Shown piece after piece: positions 8,288 through 16,800 of a stretch of 45,060 bases of DNA. The position numbers and the translations under genes are program-made. The DNA is from Holophagales bacterium (GTDB lineage: Bacteria > Acidobacteriota > Holophagae > Holophagales > Holophagaceae). The stretch covers positions 1-45,060 of the forward strand of contig JAITFL010000181.1 of assembly GCA_031281385.1 (NCBI GenBank), written 5' to 3'. Each line of letters starts with the position of its first letter. Position 1 is the first letter of the stretch. The notes beneath the pieces were generated by a model. That model was not told where the DNA came from. It saw only the letters and a program-made list of their open reading frames with translations, and made no database searches.

Positions 8288-8557
8288 ATGCCGAAATCTG
8301 TTTTTTGGACTACTTTTTTTGTCGTTTTCTTGGCGGAGCTGGGCGACAAGACCCAACTTGCGGCTATGGCGGCCACCGCAAAGACGGGGGATGCTTGGAT
8401 GGTTTTTGTGTCCGCCAGCTTGGCCCTGATATTTGCGACACTGCTGGGAGTGCTAGTCGGCGGGTTTCTGTTCAAGCACGTTTCGCCGCAGGTGATCAAA
8501 TATTGCGCTGCGTTTGCCTTTATCGCGGTTGGAATATGGATGCTGATAAAGGGATGA
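8288..8557 (+). CDS. GDT1/TMEM165 (UPF0016) family transporter, single-domain form
   Basis: The family transports Mn2+/Ca2+ in exchange for protons. The 89-residue product is a single repeat with three predicted membrane helices. It carries the signature E-L-G-D-K-T (E17, D20, K21) at the end of helix 1: FFVVFLAELGDKTQLAAMA. Most family members are two such repeats (about 190-230 residues), so this one would need to act as a dimer. The start is ATG 8288, with a TTGGAGG ribosome site 5 bases upstream. A longer in-frame start at 8225 lies inside the repeat element and is rejected. It is convergent with folD (12 bases between stops). Confidence 0.85.
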   Translation: MPKSVFWTTFFVVFLAELGDKTQLAAMAATAKTGDAWMVFVSASLALIFATLLGVLVGGFLFKHVSPQVIKYCAAFAFIAVGIWMLIKG

Positions 8558-8569
8558 GTCTGGTCGCCG

Positions 8570-9493
8570 CTACGCCTTTGCGTTCAACTCGTAAGCAATC
8601 AGAGTATTCATCATCAAGCCGGCTCTGGTGAGGGGGCCAACGCCGCCAGGCACGGGCGTTATCGCCCCAGCCGTTTCCAACGCTTCCCCATAGCGCACAT
8701 CGCCGCAAAGCACGCGCCCCTTGGCCTTAAATGTTTCCATCTTTTTTGGCTCGCGCTCAAAAATTTTTGCGGCCACTTGCTCGTCCCTGACTTCATTCAT
8801 GCCAACGTCAATCACGACCGCGCCGGGCTTTATCCAGCTACCTTCCACTAGCCCGGGCCTACCTACGGCTGCCACTAGAATATCCGCCTCTCTGCACAGT
8901 GCCGCCAAATCCTGCGTCCTGCTGTGCGCTATGGTCACGGTGGCATGTTCTTCCAGCAGCATGAGCGCCATTGGCTTGCCAACTATCTCGCTGCGTCCTA
9001 TGACCAAGGCCCGTGCGCCCTTTAGTGTAACTCCGTTCGCTTTGAGCATGTGCATTACGGCGCTGGGGGTGCAGGGACGCAGCCCGCTGGCCCCTTCTAG
9101 CAAAATGCCTTGGTTGTATGGGTGAAGCCCGTCCACATCTTTTGATGGGCTTATTCTGTGCAGCAGCAGCTTGGTGTCCAAGTGCTTTGGCAATGGCAAC
9201 TGGACTAGTATCCCATCCACTGCATTATGGGCGTTAAGTGAATCAATGACGCCGAAAAGTGTTTCCTGCAAGGCAGAGGCATCTAGCCTATATTCGATTG
9301 ACTTGATGCCAATTTTTTCGCAGTCTGCCACCTTGTTTCGCACATACACACGGCTTGCTGGGTCTTCCCCGACTATAGCAACGGCCAGTGCCGGGGCGCG
9401 TCTGCCGCTTTCAGTGATTTTGCCTATCTTCTCCCTTGCTTCGTCGAGCATGCTGTCTGCATGCTTTTTGCCGTCCAATATTGTTGCAGCCAA
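8570..9493 (-). CDS. folD: Methylenetetrahydrofolate dehydrogenase / methenyl-THF cyclohydrolase
   Basis: FolD interconverts 5,10-methylene-, methenyl- and 10-formyl-THF with NADP. Visible motifs are the substrate site Y50-V-R-N-K54, DGILVQLPLPKH, the NADP loop GRSEIVGKPMALMLL, and the C-terminal PVPGGVGPLTRAGLM. The length (307) is slightly above the usual about 285-300. The start codon is TTG (9491-9493), fixed by a full AAGGAGG site five bases upstream; the next residues AATILDGKKHA match the normal FolD N-terminus. FtcD at 27967 feeds the same folate pool but is not linked to it. Confidence 0.97.
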   Translation of the reverse strand: MAATILDGKKHADSMLDEAREKIGKITESGRRAPALAVAIVGEDPASRVYVRNKVADCEKIGIKSIEYRLDASALQETLFGVIDSLNAHNAVDGILVQLPLPKHLDTKLLLHRISPSKDVDGLHPYNQGILLEGASGLRPCTPSAVMHMLKANGVTLKGARALVIGRSEIVGKPMALMLLEEHATVTIAHSRTQDLAALCREADILVAAVGRPGLVEGSWIKPGAVVIDVGMNEVRDEQVAAKIFEREPKKMETFKAKGRVLCGDVRYGEALETAGAITPVPGGVGPLTRAGLMMNTLIAYELNAKA

Positions 9494-9564
9494 GCCAGCC
9501 TCCTTGGTTCGATTTTAAGACGGCCGTTGGCATTCTGCGGGGGTGCGCCGAGGTCAACGGCCAA

Positions 9565-9641
9565 TGGTGCACCCGGCGAGATTCGAACTCGCGGCCTTTG
9601 GCTTCGGAGGCCAACGCTCTATCCAGCTGAGCTACGGGTAC
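9565..9641 (-). tRNA. tRNA-Arg (anticodon CCG)
   Basis: The minus-strand sequence folds as a cloverleaf. Acceptor arms are GTACCCG and CGGGTGC, the D arm carries AGCTCAGCTGGATAGAGC, the anticodon stem TTGGC/GCCAA encloses the loop CTCCGAA (anticodon CCG), and the T arm has GAGTTCGAATCTC. The CCA end is encoded. It reads the CGG codon. It lies between folD and queA. Confidence 0.97.
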
Positions 9642-9718
9642 ATCGTGCAAGTACAAACATCATTTTATAACAATTTCTAGTTGCAAAGGGCGAATCGTTA
9701 CGCCGCACAAGCCTACAC

Positions 9719-9747
9719 TTGGCGATAGGCAGTAGTTAGCGGATAAT
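9719..9747 (+). promoter_or_regulatory. Predicted promoter of queA
   Basis: TTGGCG (9719-9724) and GATAAT (9742-9747) are 17 bases apart. The predicted transcript starts near 9754, before both possible queA start codons. Confidence 0.5.
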
Positions 9748-9794
9748 GCGAAAGTGACAGAAACGTGCAGCCGACTAAACGCTTGTTTCCAAAA

Positions 9795-10874
9795 ATGAAA
9801 CGCAAACTATTTCACTTCAGCCTCCCATCAGAATTGATAGCCCAAAGCCCTATTGGAGATAGGGATAGGGCTAGGATGATGGTGGTTGACGCGTCCAATG
9901 GCGCGATTACTCATTCCAGCGTCATGGACTTGCCGGAGTGGGTGCCAAAAAATTCCATCTTGGTGCCAAATGAAGTCAAGGTGCGTCGCGCAAGGCTGGT
10001 ATTGCGGCGCACTGGCGGCGGAGCTGGCGAGGCGCTGCTGCTCAAGTCGTTGGGCGAAGGCCGCTTCGAGGCGTTATTGAGGCCTGGCGCAAAGTTGAGG
10101 GCAGGAAAGATAGCACTGGTCGTTGGGCAAAATGGCGCGGAGCAAGGCGAGATAAAACTGACTGTCGAAGAGGAACTGGAAGAGGGTCTTAGAGTCGTTA
10201 GGCTGGAGGGCGAAAGCGGAGCAATGGACTGGAACGCGGTAGATGAAATGGGGCATTTGCCCCTGCCGCCATACATAAAGCGCGAGGCTGGCCCAGAAGA
10301 CCTTGAACGCTATCAAACGGTGTTCCATTCAACTGATGGCGAGGCCGTGGCCGCTCCAACCGCTGGCCTGCACTTTACTCCAAACCTGATAGACAGGCTA
10401 AAAGAAAATGGCTGCCTTTGGAACCCCATTAGCCTGAACGTTGGCCTTGGGACTTTTCGCCCCATGACGGCCGAGGACATAGAAGACCACGCGATGCACG
10501 AAGAGAGCTATGAGATACCCCAGGCGACCGCCAAAGAACTCGAAAACGCTCTTGCTAATGCTATTTCCGCGCCAGCCAGCCCCATTGTTGCCATTGGCAC
10601 CACATCGTTGAGGGCGTTGGAGGCGGCTTGGGACGGGTTCACATTAAGGTGCGCTGGTTCCACTGACATCTTTATCCGCCCTGGATACAAGATAAAGACC
10701 GCCAATCACCTGCTGACCAATTTTCACCTGCCCGAAAGCACATTGTTCGTGCTGGTTTCCGCCCTGCTGGGCATTGAGTTGGCCCACCGCGCCTATTGCG
10801 AGGCCGTCCGCGAAAAATACCGCTTTTTCAGCTATGGGGACGCGATGCTGATACTAAATATAAGCAAACATTGA
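9795..10874 (+). CDS. queA: S-adenosylmethionine:tRNA ribosyltransferase-isomerase
   Basis: QueA transfers and isomerises the ribosyl group of SAM onto preQ1 at the wobble base, giving epoxyqueuosine. Family signatures are LPSELIAQSP near the N-terminus, AAPTAGLHFTPNLID, LNVGLGTFRPM, HEESYEIP, IGTTSLRALE, and the C-terminal TDIFIRPGY, LLTNFHLPESTLFVLVSALL and YRFFSYGDAMLI. From ATG 9795 the protein has 359 residues and the normal MKxxLFxF-type start. An in-frame GTG at 9765 would add ten residues; neither start has a visible ribosome site. The N-terminal LVPNEVKVRRARL segment deviates slightly from the usual N-D-T-K-V-x-x-A-R-L. Confidence 0.96.
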   Translation: MKRKLFHFSLPSELIAQSPIGDRDRARMMVVDASNGAITHSSVMDLPEWVPKNSILVPNEVKVRRARLVLRRTGGGAGEALLLKSLGEGRFEALLRPGAKLRAGKIALVVGQNGAEQGEIKLTVEEELEEGLRVVRLEGESGAMDWNAVDEMGHLPLPPYIKREAGPEDLERYQTVFHSTDGEAVAAPTAGLHFTPNLIDRLKENGCLWNPISLNVGLGTFRPMTAEDIEDHAMHEESYEIPQATAKELENALANAISAPASPIVAIGTTSLRALEAAWDGFTLRCAGSTDIFIRPGYKIKTANHLLTNFHLPESTLFVLVSALLGIELAHRAYCEAVREKYRFFSYGDAMLILNISKH

Positions 10875-10911
10875 TGTTTGAGTCATCTGCAAAACTCTCG
10901 TTGCAAGTCGG

Positions 10912-10917
10912 TATAAT
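10912..10917 (+). promoter_or_regulatory. Perfect TATAAT upstream of pepD
   Basis: A consensus -10 box lies 60 bases before the pepD start. A degenerate single end of the intergenic element (10880-10897, CTGCAAAACTC) lies just upstream where the -35 would be. No good -35 hexamer is visible. Confidence 0.4.
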
Positions 10918-10977
10918 TTCATAACCCCCGCGACTTAATCCCAGGTCAACAACGGGCCCAACTCATAGGAGAAAACC

Positions 10978-12423
10978 ATGGACGCACTGCTTCAAAACGC
11001 CGACACCAAGCTGCTTTGGAACTACTTCATCGAGCTATGCAAAATCCCTAGAGGCTCCAAAAAGGAGGCCGCAGCCGCCAAGTGGGTGGCCGATCAAGGC
11101 CGCGCCCTTGGCTTGGAAACGACCCAGGACGAAGTGGGCAACGTGGTCATCCGCAAGCCCGCGACGCCGGGCTATGAAGGGCTGCCTGGCTATGTCTTGC
11201 AGGCGCACGTTGACATGGTGTGCGAAAAGAACGAAGACACCGTACACGACTTTGAAAAAGACCCCATCAAACTACAGATCAAGGGAGACCACCTATATGC
11301 CTGCGGAACCACTCTGGGTGCGGATAACGGCATAGGCGTCTGCACGGGCCTTGCCATTCTGGCCTCTAAAGACTTGAAGCACCCCCAAGTGGAACTGCTT
11401 GTCACCATTGACGAAGAGATGGGCCTAAATGGCGCCAACTATTTCAAGGGCGGCATCCTCACAGGCAAGTACTTGCTCAACCTAGACAGCGAAGAAGAAG
11501 AGTTTATGACCATTGGCTGCGCTGGCGGCATTGACACCGAGGCCAGAAAAAAGGTTGCGCTGAAAGCCCCAGCGGCAGGCAGCAAGGGGTTCCGCCTAAA
11601 AGTGACTGGATTGAAAGGCGGCCACAGCGGCATGAACATCAGCGACAGCCGTGCAAACGCCATCAGGATTTTGGGCAGAACCCTTTACGCGCTTCAGGCA
11701 GGGACGCAGATCGGCATCGCTAGCTTGGCGGGGGGCAGCAAGCGCAACGCCATCCCGCGCGAGGCTTTCGCTGTCTTGGCCGTTTCGGACGAAGCCAAGG
11801 CCAAGTCCATCTTGGCTTCTGTTGAGGCCGAGACCAAACAGGCGATAGGGCAATTTGACCCGGGGCTACAAATTTTACTAGAACCAGTTGACCTCCCAGC
11901 AAAAGTGATGGACGACGCCGATGCCAAGACTGTCGTCAACACTCTTTTCACAATGGTACACGGTGTTGTCGCCATGAGCCCTGACATCCCTGGGCTGGTG
12001 CAGACCAGCACCAACCTTGGCGTTTTAGAGACGCAGGACGATGTTGTCAGTTTCTATATGCTTCACAGATCTTCGATTGACGCGTCCAAGATGACGGTGG
12101 TTGACCGCGTGTCGGCCCACTGCGCTCTGGCCGGCTTCCAGGCCACCCACATTGGCGGCTACCCCGGCTGGAAACCAGAACCTGACAGCGACTTGGTAAA
12201 GATCGTCACCGGAGTATATAAAGAAGTCGCCGGCAAAGAGATGAAGGTCGTCGCCATGCACGCTGGCCTAGAATGTGGCATCATCGGCGAAAAGTACCCA
12301 GGCATGCAGATGATTTCCATAGGGCCCGACATGTGGGAAGTCCACACTCCCAGCGAACACGTCAGCATCCCCTCTGTGGCCTTTTTCTGGAAGTTCGTCA
12401 AGGCCATTCTGGCGAAAAAATAG
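10978..12423 (+). CDS. pepD: Aminoacyl-histidine dipeptidase / cytosolic non-specific dipeptidase (M20)
   Basis: This di-zinc metallopeptidase hydrolyses dipeptides such as Xaa-His in the cytoplasm. Metal ligands and catalytic residues are visible: H77 and D79 in QAHVDMVCEKN, D116 in TTLGADNGIG, the general base E146 with ligand E147 in TIDEEMGLNGA, D170 in LLNLDSEEEE, and the C-terminal His in WEVHTPSEHVS. HAGLECGIIGEKYPGMQMIS is a typical PepD segment. The 481-residue length is normal. AGGAGA at 10967-10972 supports the ATG. It appears to be a single transcription unit ahead of the barrel pair. Confidence 0.95.
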   Translation: MDALLQNADTKLLWNYFIELCKIPRGSKKEAAAAKWVADQGRALGLETTQDEVGNVVIRKPATPGYEGLPGYVLQAHVDMVCEKNEDTVHDFEKDPIKLQIKGDHLYACGTTLGADNGIGVCTGLAILASKDLKHPQVELLVTIDEEMGLNGANYFKGGILTGKYLLNLDSEEEEFMTIGCAGGIDTEARKKVALKAPAAGSKGFRLKVTGLKGGHSGMNISDSRANAIRILGRTLYALQAGTQIGIASLAGGSKRNAIPREAFAVLAVSDEAKAKSILASVEAETKQAIGQFDPGLQILLEPVDLPAKVMDDADAKTVVNTLFTMVHGVVAMSPDIPGLVQTSTNLGVLETQDDVVSFYMLHRSSIDASKMTVVDRVSAHCALAGFQATHIGGYPGWKPEPDSDLVKIVTGVYKEVAGKEMKVVAMHAGLECGIIGEKYPGMQMISIGPDMWEVHTPSEHVSIPSVAFFWKFVKAILAKK

Positions 12424-12518
12424 AATCCCGAGCATCCCAAAAAAATAATGGTGAAAAACAAACTGCTCAATATTGATAGATTTGTGAAACCGCGCTTAAT
12501 TTTCTTGGGGAGAGCAAC

Positions 12519-13160
12519 ATGAAAATCACCACCACAATCCTTTGTGCCTCACTAGCCATATTGGCGGCGGCACCCGCTTTTGCCCAAGATAAATATAGCT
12601 TCGGCCTGCTGGGGTCATCCATGATGTCCTCTAATGACGAATTGAAAAAACTGACCGGAGTCGGCTTTGGGCTAGGCGGCTTTGTTGAGCGCAGCTTTGA
12701 CGATGGCATAGCGTGTCGCTTTCGCGCCGAATACACAATCCTCGGCGACAAAGAACAGACTGTACGAGACGAGCTAGGCTCTATTAAATGGTCGCATAGC
12801 TCAAAAATGCAGGGGGCCATGATTGATTTTATTTTGCGGCTAGGAAGCAGGTTTTTTTACTTTGGTAGCATCGGGTATATGTCGCTGGACATTGACAGCA
12901 ATCTCGTTGATGCTCTTGTAGCTCTCCCCCGCCAAAGCATGGGGTATATGTCGCTGGGCATTGACAACAACAACGCGAACATCGGTGGCGAATTACTGAA
13001 AAGGCATTTGGATTTCGATGGATTCACATTTGGTATTGGTTGGCGTTACCAGTTTACAAAGCACATTGGGGCAGAAACCAAAATCCAAATAATCTTATCC
13101 AAAGGTATGCTCAAGCACTACCCCAACTTTCAGGATCTGTCACTTGTTTACAGGTTCTGA
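12519..13160 (+). CDS. Outer-membrane beta-barrel protein, paralogue 1
   Basis: This 213-residue protein has a clean Sec signal peptide (MKITTTILCASLAILAAAPA, cleavage after AFA) and ends in YRF, as expected for an outer-membrane barrel. The body alternates polar and apolar residues with many Gly and aromatic positions (VGFGLGGFVERSF, FRAEYTILG, FTFGIGWRYQF). It resembles opacity-type small porins, but I cannot name a subfamily. It is a tandem paralogue of the next gene: the signal peptide DNA is nearly identical and the bodies align. Unlike that gene it carries an in-frame 69-base offset duplication (GYMSLDIDSN repeated as GYMSLGIDNN; DNA near 12867 and 12936). The GGGGAGAG ribosome site is well placed. 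Confidence 0.8.
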   Translation: MKITTTILCASLAILAAAPAFAQDKYSFGLLGSSMMSSNDELKKLTGVGFGLGGFVERSFDDGIACRFRAEYTILGDKEQTVRDELGSIKWSHSSKMQGAMIDFILRLGSRFFYFGSIGYMSLDIDSNLVDALVALPRQSMGYMSLGIDNNNANIGGELLKRHLDFDGFTFGIGWRYQFTKHIGAETKIQIILSKGMLKHYPNFQDLSLVYRF

Positions 13161-13226
13161 GTTTGCAGACCCATTGCCATCAATCTATGATAGCAATCGT
13201 GCTAACCTTATCTAGGAGGAACCAAC

Positions 13227-13844
13227 ATGAAAACCACCACCACAATCCTTTGCGCCTCGCTAGCCGCACTGGCGGCAGTTCCGGCCTTTGCCCAAGATGC
13301 CCCTGCCCAAAGTCTGTTCAGGCTTGGCGTGTCTGCGAACATTACGGCCCCCATGAACGACATGGGCAACAAAAGTGCTACCGGATTCGGCCTTGCCGGG
13401 TTCGCGGAGATGAGATTGACCGACAACATGGCTCTGCGTCTGCGCTATGAATACACGAAGCTGGGCGGCCAAGAAGAGGCATTAAATCAAATTATCGCTG
13501 GCACCATCGCCGCCATCACGAATTCATACGACTCAAATTTGCAGGTGGCCATGGCCGACTATGTGTTCGGGCGCAAAGACAAGGGTCTATATTATTTTGT
13601 GGGCGTTGGGACAACGTGGTGGGGCGTCAGTGTTGACAAAGTTGCCAGCGATATATCAGACCTGCCCGCGCAACTCGCCCAATCCGGGCTTGGCGAATCT
13701 GGCACCTTTAGCGGCTCCGCCGGCATTGGCTATAGTTTCACAACGAACATGGGGGTGGAGGGCAGATACACAAAGATAAACTCCAAAGCCGCTACCAACG
13801 CCAATCAAGCCTTTGTCCAAGCATCGTTTCTGTTAAGGTTTTGA
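13227..13844 (+). CDS. Outer-membrane beta-barrel protein, paralogue 2
   Basis: The 205-residue product has signal peptide MKTTTTILCASLAALAAVPA (cleavage after AFA) and C-terminal ...ASFLLRF, a classic barrel ending. The core ATGFGLAGFAEMRL, LRLRYEYTKLG, GSAGIGYSF and GVEGRYTKI alternates like eight-stranded barrels. It follows paralogue 1 by 66 bases with its own AGGAGG ribosome site, so the pair is probably co-transcribed. The ligand or role is unknown. The gene is convergent with the beta-galactosidase gene (34 bases between stops). Confidence 0.8.
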   Translation: MKTTTTILCASLAALAAVPAFAQDAPAQSLFRLGVSANITAPMNDMGNKSATGFGLAGFAEMRLTDNMALRLRYEYTKLGGQEEALNQIIAGTIAAITNSYDSNLQVAMADYVFGRKDKGLYYFVGVGTTWWGVSVDKVASDISDLPAQLAQSGLGESGTFSGSAGIGYSFTTNMGVEGRYTKINSKAATNANQAFVQASFLLRF

Positions 13845-13878
13845 TCCCGCACCATATAACAATTTGCGCTTCTATTGT

Positions 13879-16800
13879 CTAGCGCAGCAAAGCGTCCAGC
13901 TTATTGTGCATTTTCTGCAACTCGGACATTAGCGCGAAGTCGGCTGTAGCCAGTTCCTTGGCCTCAGCTATGGTTGCGGCTGTGGTAGCGTCGGCGGGTT
14001 GTTTTTTGGCAGCTTGACCAGATAGTTCCATGATTTTTTTCTGCATTTCGTTTGCCGCTGGGTTGTATGGCGCATGCGCATAGGCGGTTGCGAAACCACT
14101 GTCCAGTGCCTGAATAGGCAGAATGCTGTAGTTGAACCTATACGTCATGTTGTTCACGTTGATGCGATAAGCGTCCATCGGATAAGCGCCCCAACTGTTG
14201 TCGCCGCCAAGGCCCGTGCTGGCTATGGCCACGCGCAGGGTGATGTCGTCCCTCTTTTTTAGCTGGTGGGGCTTTTGAGAGAGCGATGCAAGGTCGTTGC
14301 CGGGTGGCGGTGTCAGGTCTTCTGGCGCGTAATGCAGGGCGTTGAACTGTATAAGCGACGTGTCAGTCGTGCTAGGGCCATTCGGTGGCGCGGGCATTGT
14401 TCCGCCGCCCTTGACCAAAAAACCAAAGCCCGCATCGTCTGTCATCGCAAACCAGCGCACGTCCACCTTCATGCCGGTCTCCTGTGTGCGGACGTAGTTG
14501 AAGAAATTACCCGTGACGGTGCTTTCGTATTGCCCCACGGGGTAGCCCGTCTTGCGGTCGGAGTATGTTTCCCCCCTTGGGCCAAACCAAGTTATGTTTT
14601 CAAATTCGGGCTTGACCGTCATAATGCTGCCTATTTCGGGCGCAAAATTATTGTTGGCCGTTTGGGTACCGAAGCGATAAGTGTGTTCGACATTGACCTC
14701 GCCGTTGGGATAGACCGTGTACAAGATGCTATAGGCGGCGTCAACCTTGTTGGGGAATGACCCATCAAAGCAAACCTTGACTAATGAAATAGCCTTTGAG
14801 CCCAAATCGGCTGAAAATTTTTCCTCTGACTCAACCTTGAAAGAACCCGCCGCCATTGCCCTAGAGCTGCCCGTCGCCCTCCAAGTGCCGTTGACCAAAA
14901 ATGTCGGGTTGGTGTTGGTTCCGCCTGTGTACCAGGCCCTTTCGTTGTCGTTTACGGGGCGCCAGAAGTTCGGTGCTGGGCCATGGATCAAAAGGTCGCG
15001 GCCCATGAATTTGTACTCGCTGATGGTGCCATCGGCCTTGCTGATTGAAACCTTGAATTTTTGGTTGGAACCTGTGTCTGTGCTGGATATTGTGACACTT
15101 TCCGAATCTTCCACTAGGCTCATCGCGCCTATGGGCATGGTCGAGCTTTCCCTGCCCTGCCTAAAGTCGGCTACAAGCTGGTTTTCAGAAATGACGTGGC
15201 CGGCCTTTGCCCATAATGTGTCAACTTTCTCCTTGAATACCACGTTGAAAAAGTACTCTGCGCCAGGTTTTACTGTGCCGGGCCGCGTAAAGGGGATATT
15301 GAATGTTTTGGTGGTCATCGAAGTTTCGGCTACGCCGGTTGGGGCAGGGCCAATATCCAGTGTGTCGCTTCCGTTCTGTATTACTGCGCCATTTTCCTTT
15401 AATTCCCAGTACATGTCATATTGGTTGGCGTTGGTGAAGCTGAACTTGTTGCTGACATTGAATGTTCCGGTGTTCAAGTCGAGGCCGTCGGCCTTTAGCA
15501 TGCGATAGCCGTACTTTAATTGTTCTGTTTCTGGCTGTGGAGTACGGTCTGCATTGACCAGCCCATTGCAGGCAAGGCTGATGTGGCTGCTGCCCGACCC
15601 CCATTCTCCGCCCCAGTCGCCCCCGAAGCCCAAGAAACGGCTAGGGCCGTTGTAGCCCTCGTACGGCGGAGTCTTCACGGGCGTCCAAAGGGCTTGGTCA
15701 ACCCAGTCCCAAACATAGCCGCCGCTAGTTTTCGGCCTTTCAAAAATTGCCATGTACTCGTCAAAGTTGCCGAGGGAGTTCCCGTAGGCGTGGGCGTATT
15801 CGCATTGCAAGGTCGGCCTTACGGCGTCGTTCACGATAGTGTCCCAGCGCGACACCGTGGCGTACATCCCGCTGTGCCAGTGGGGCCCAGTGTCGGAGGT
15901 CGAGTTGGATGCATTCTGAAGGTACTGGGAATGAGCGCTTCTGGACGCATCTTTGGCTTTCATAAAATCCACCGTCCAGGCGCGATATTCTTCGGCGGCT
16001 TTTATTTCCATGTTCTCATTGCCAGTTGACCAAATTATCACGCAAGGGTAGTTCCAATCGCGGCTCATCGTGGTGTTGATCCTGTCGCGCAGCAATGGCC
16101 CCCAGCTCTTGACGATGGATTGGGAGCTTACCACCGAGTTGGCCCCGTGGCACTCAATGTTGGCCTCGTCCATAACGTAAAGCCCGTACTCATCGCAAAG
16201 GTCATAGTAGCGCGTGTCGTGCGGGTAGTGGGACATCCGCAGCGAGTTGACGTTGAGCTGTTTCATCAGTGAAATATCTTTGCGTATTAAGTCCAAATTT
16301 TGCGTGAACCCCGATTCGGGGTTGGACTCATGCTGGTTCACGCCATGCAGAACTATGCGCGAGCCATTTAGCAAAAAACGCACATTCCGGGTATTCATGT
16401 TGACGATCTTCGCCTGGCGGAATCCCACCCTAAAGCAAGTGGTCTCTGTTGCGGTTTTCCCGTCATACATGGTGAGGACAAGCTTGTAGAGGTTCGGGTG
16501 CTCCGCCGACCAAAGTTTAGGACCATTGATCTTGATGTTTAGTTCTTCGCTGGCGCCTATGTAGTCATCGCCAAGCAAGTTTTTTCTAGTTTCAAACGCT
16601 GGCGCGGCCACGCTGATGGCCTTGGCAACTTCCCTGTTGGCGTCGTCAAATAGTTTTGCCTCTAATCGCGCACTATTCTTTTGGGCCGCCGATGCGCCCC
16701 AGTCGCGCAGCAGAGCCTTGACGTTCAGGTTCCATTCGCCGCCGTAGGCATCGTCTGCCACAGGCGTCGTGAGCGTCTGCACGTCATAGAGGTTGACCTT

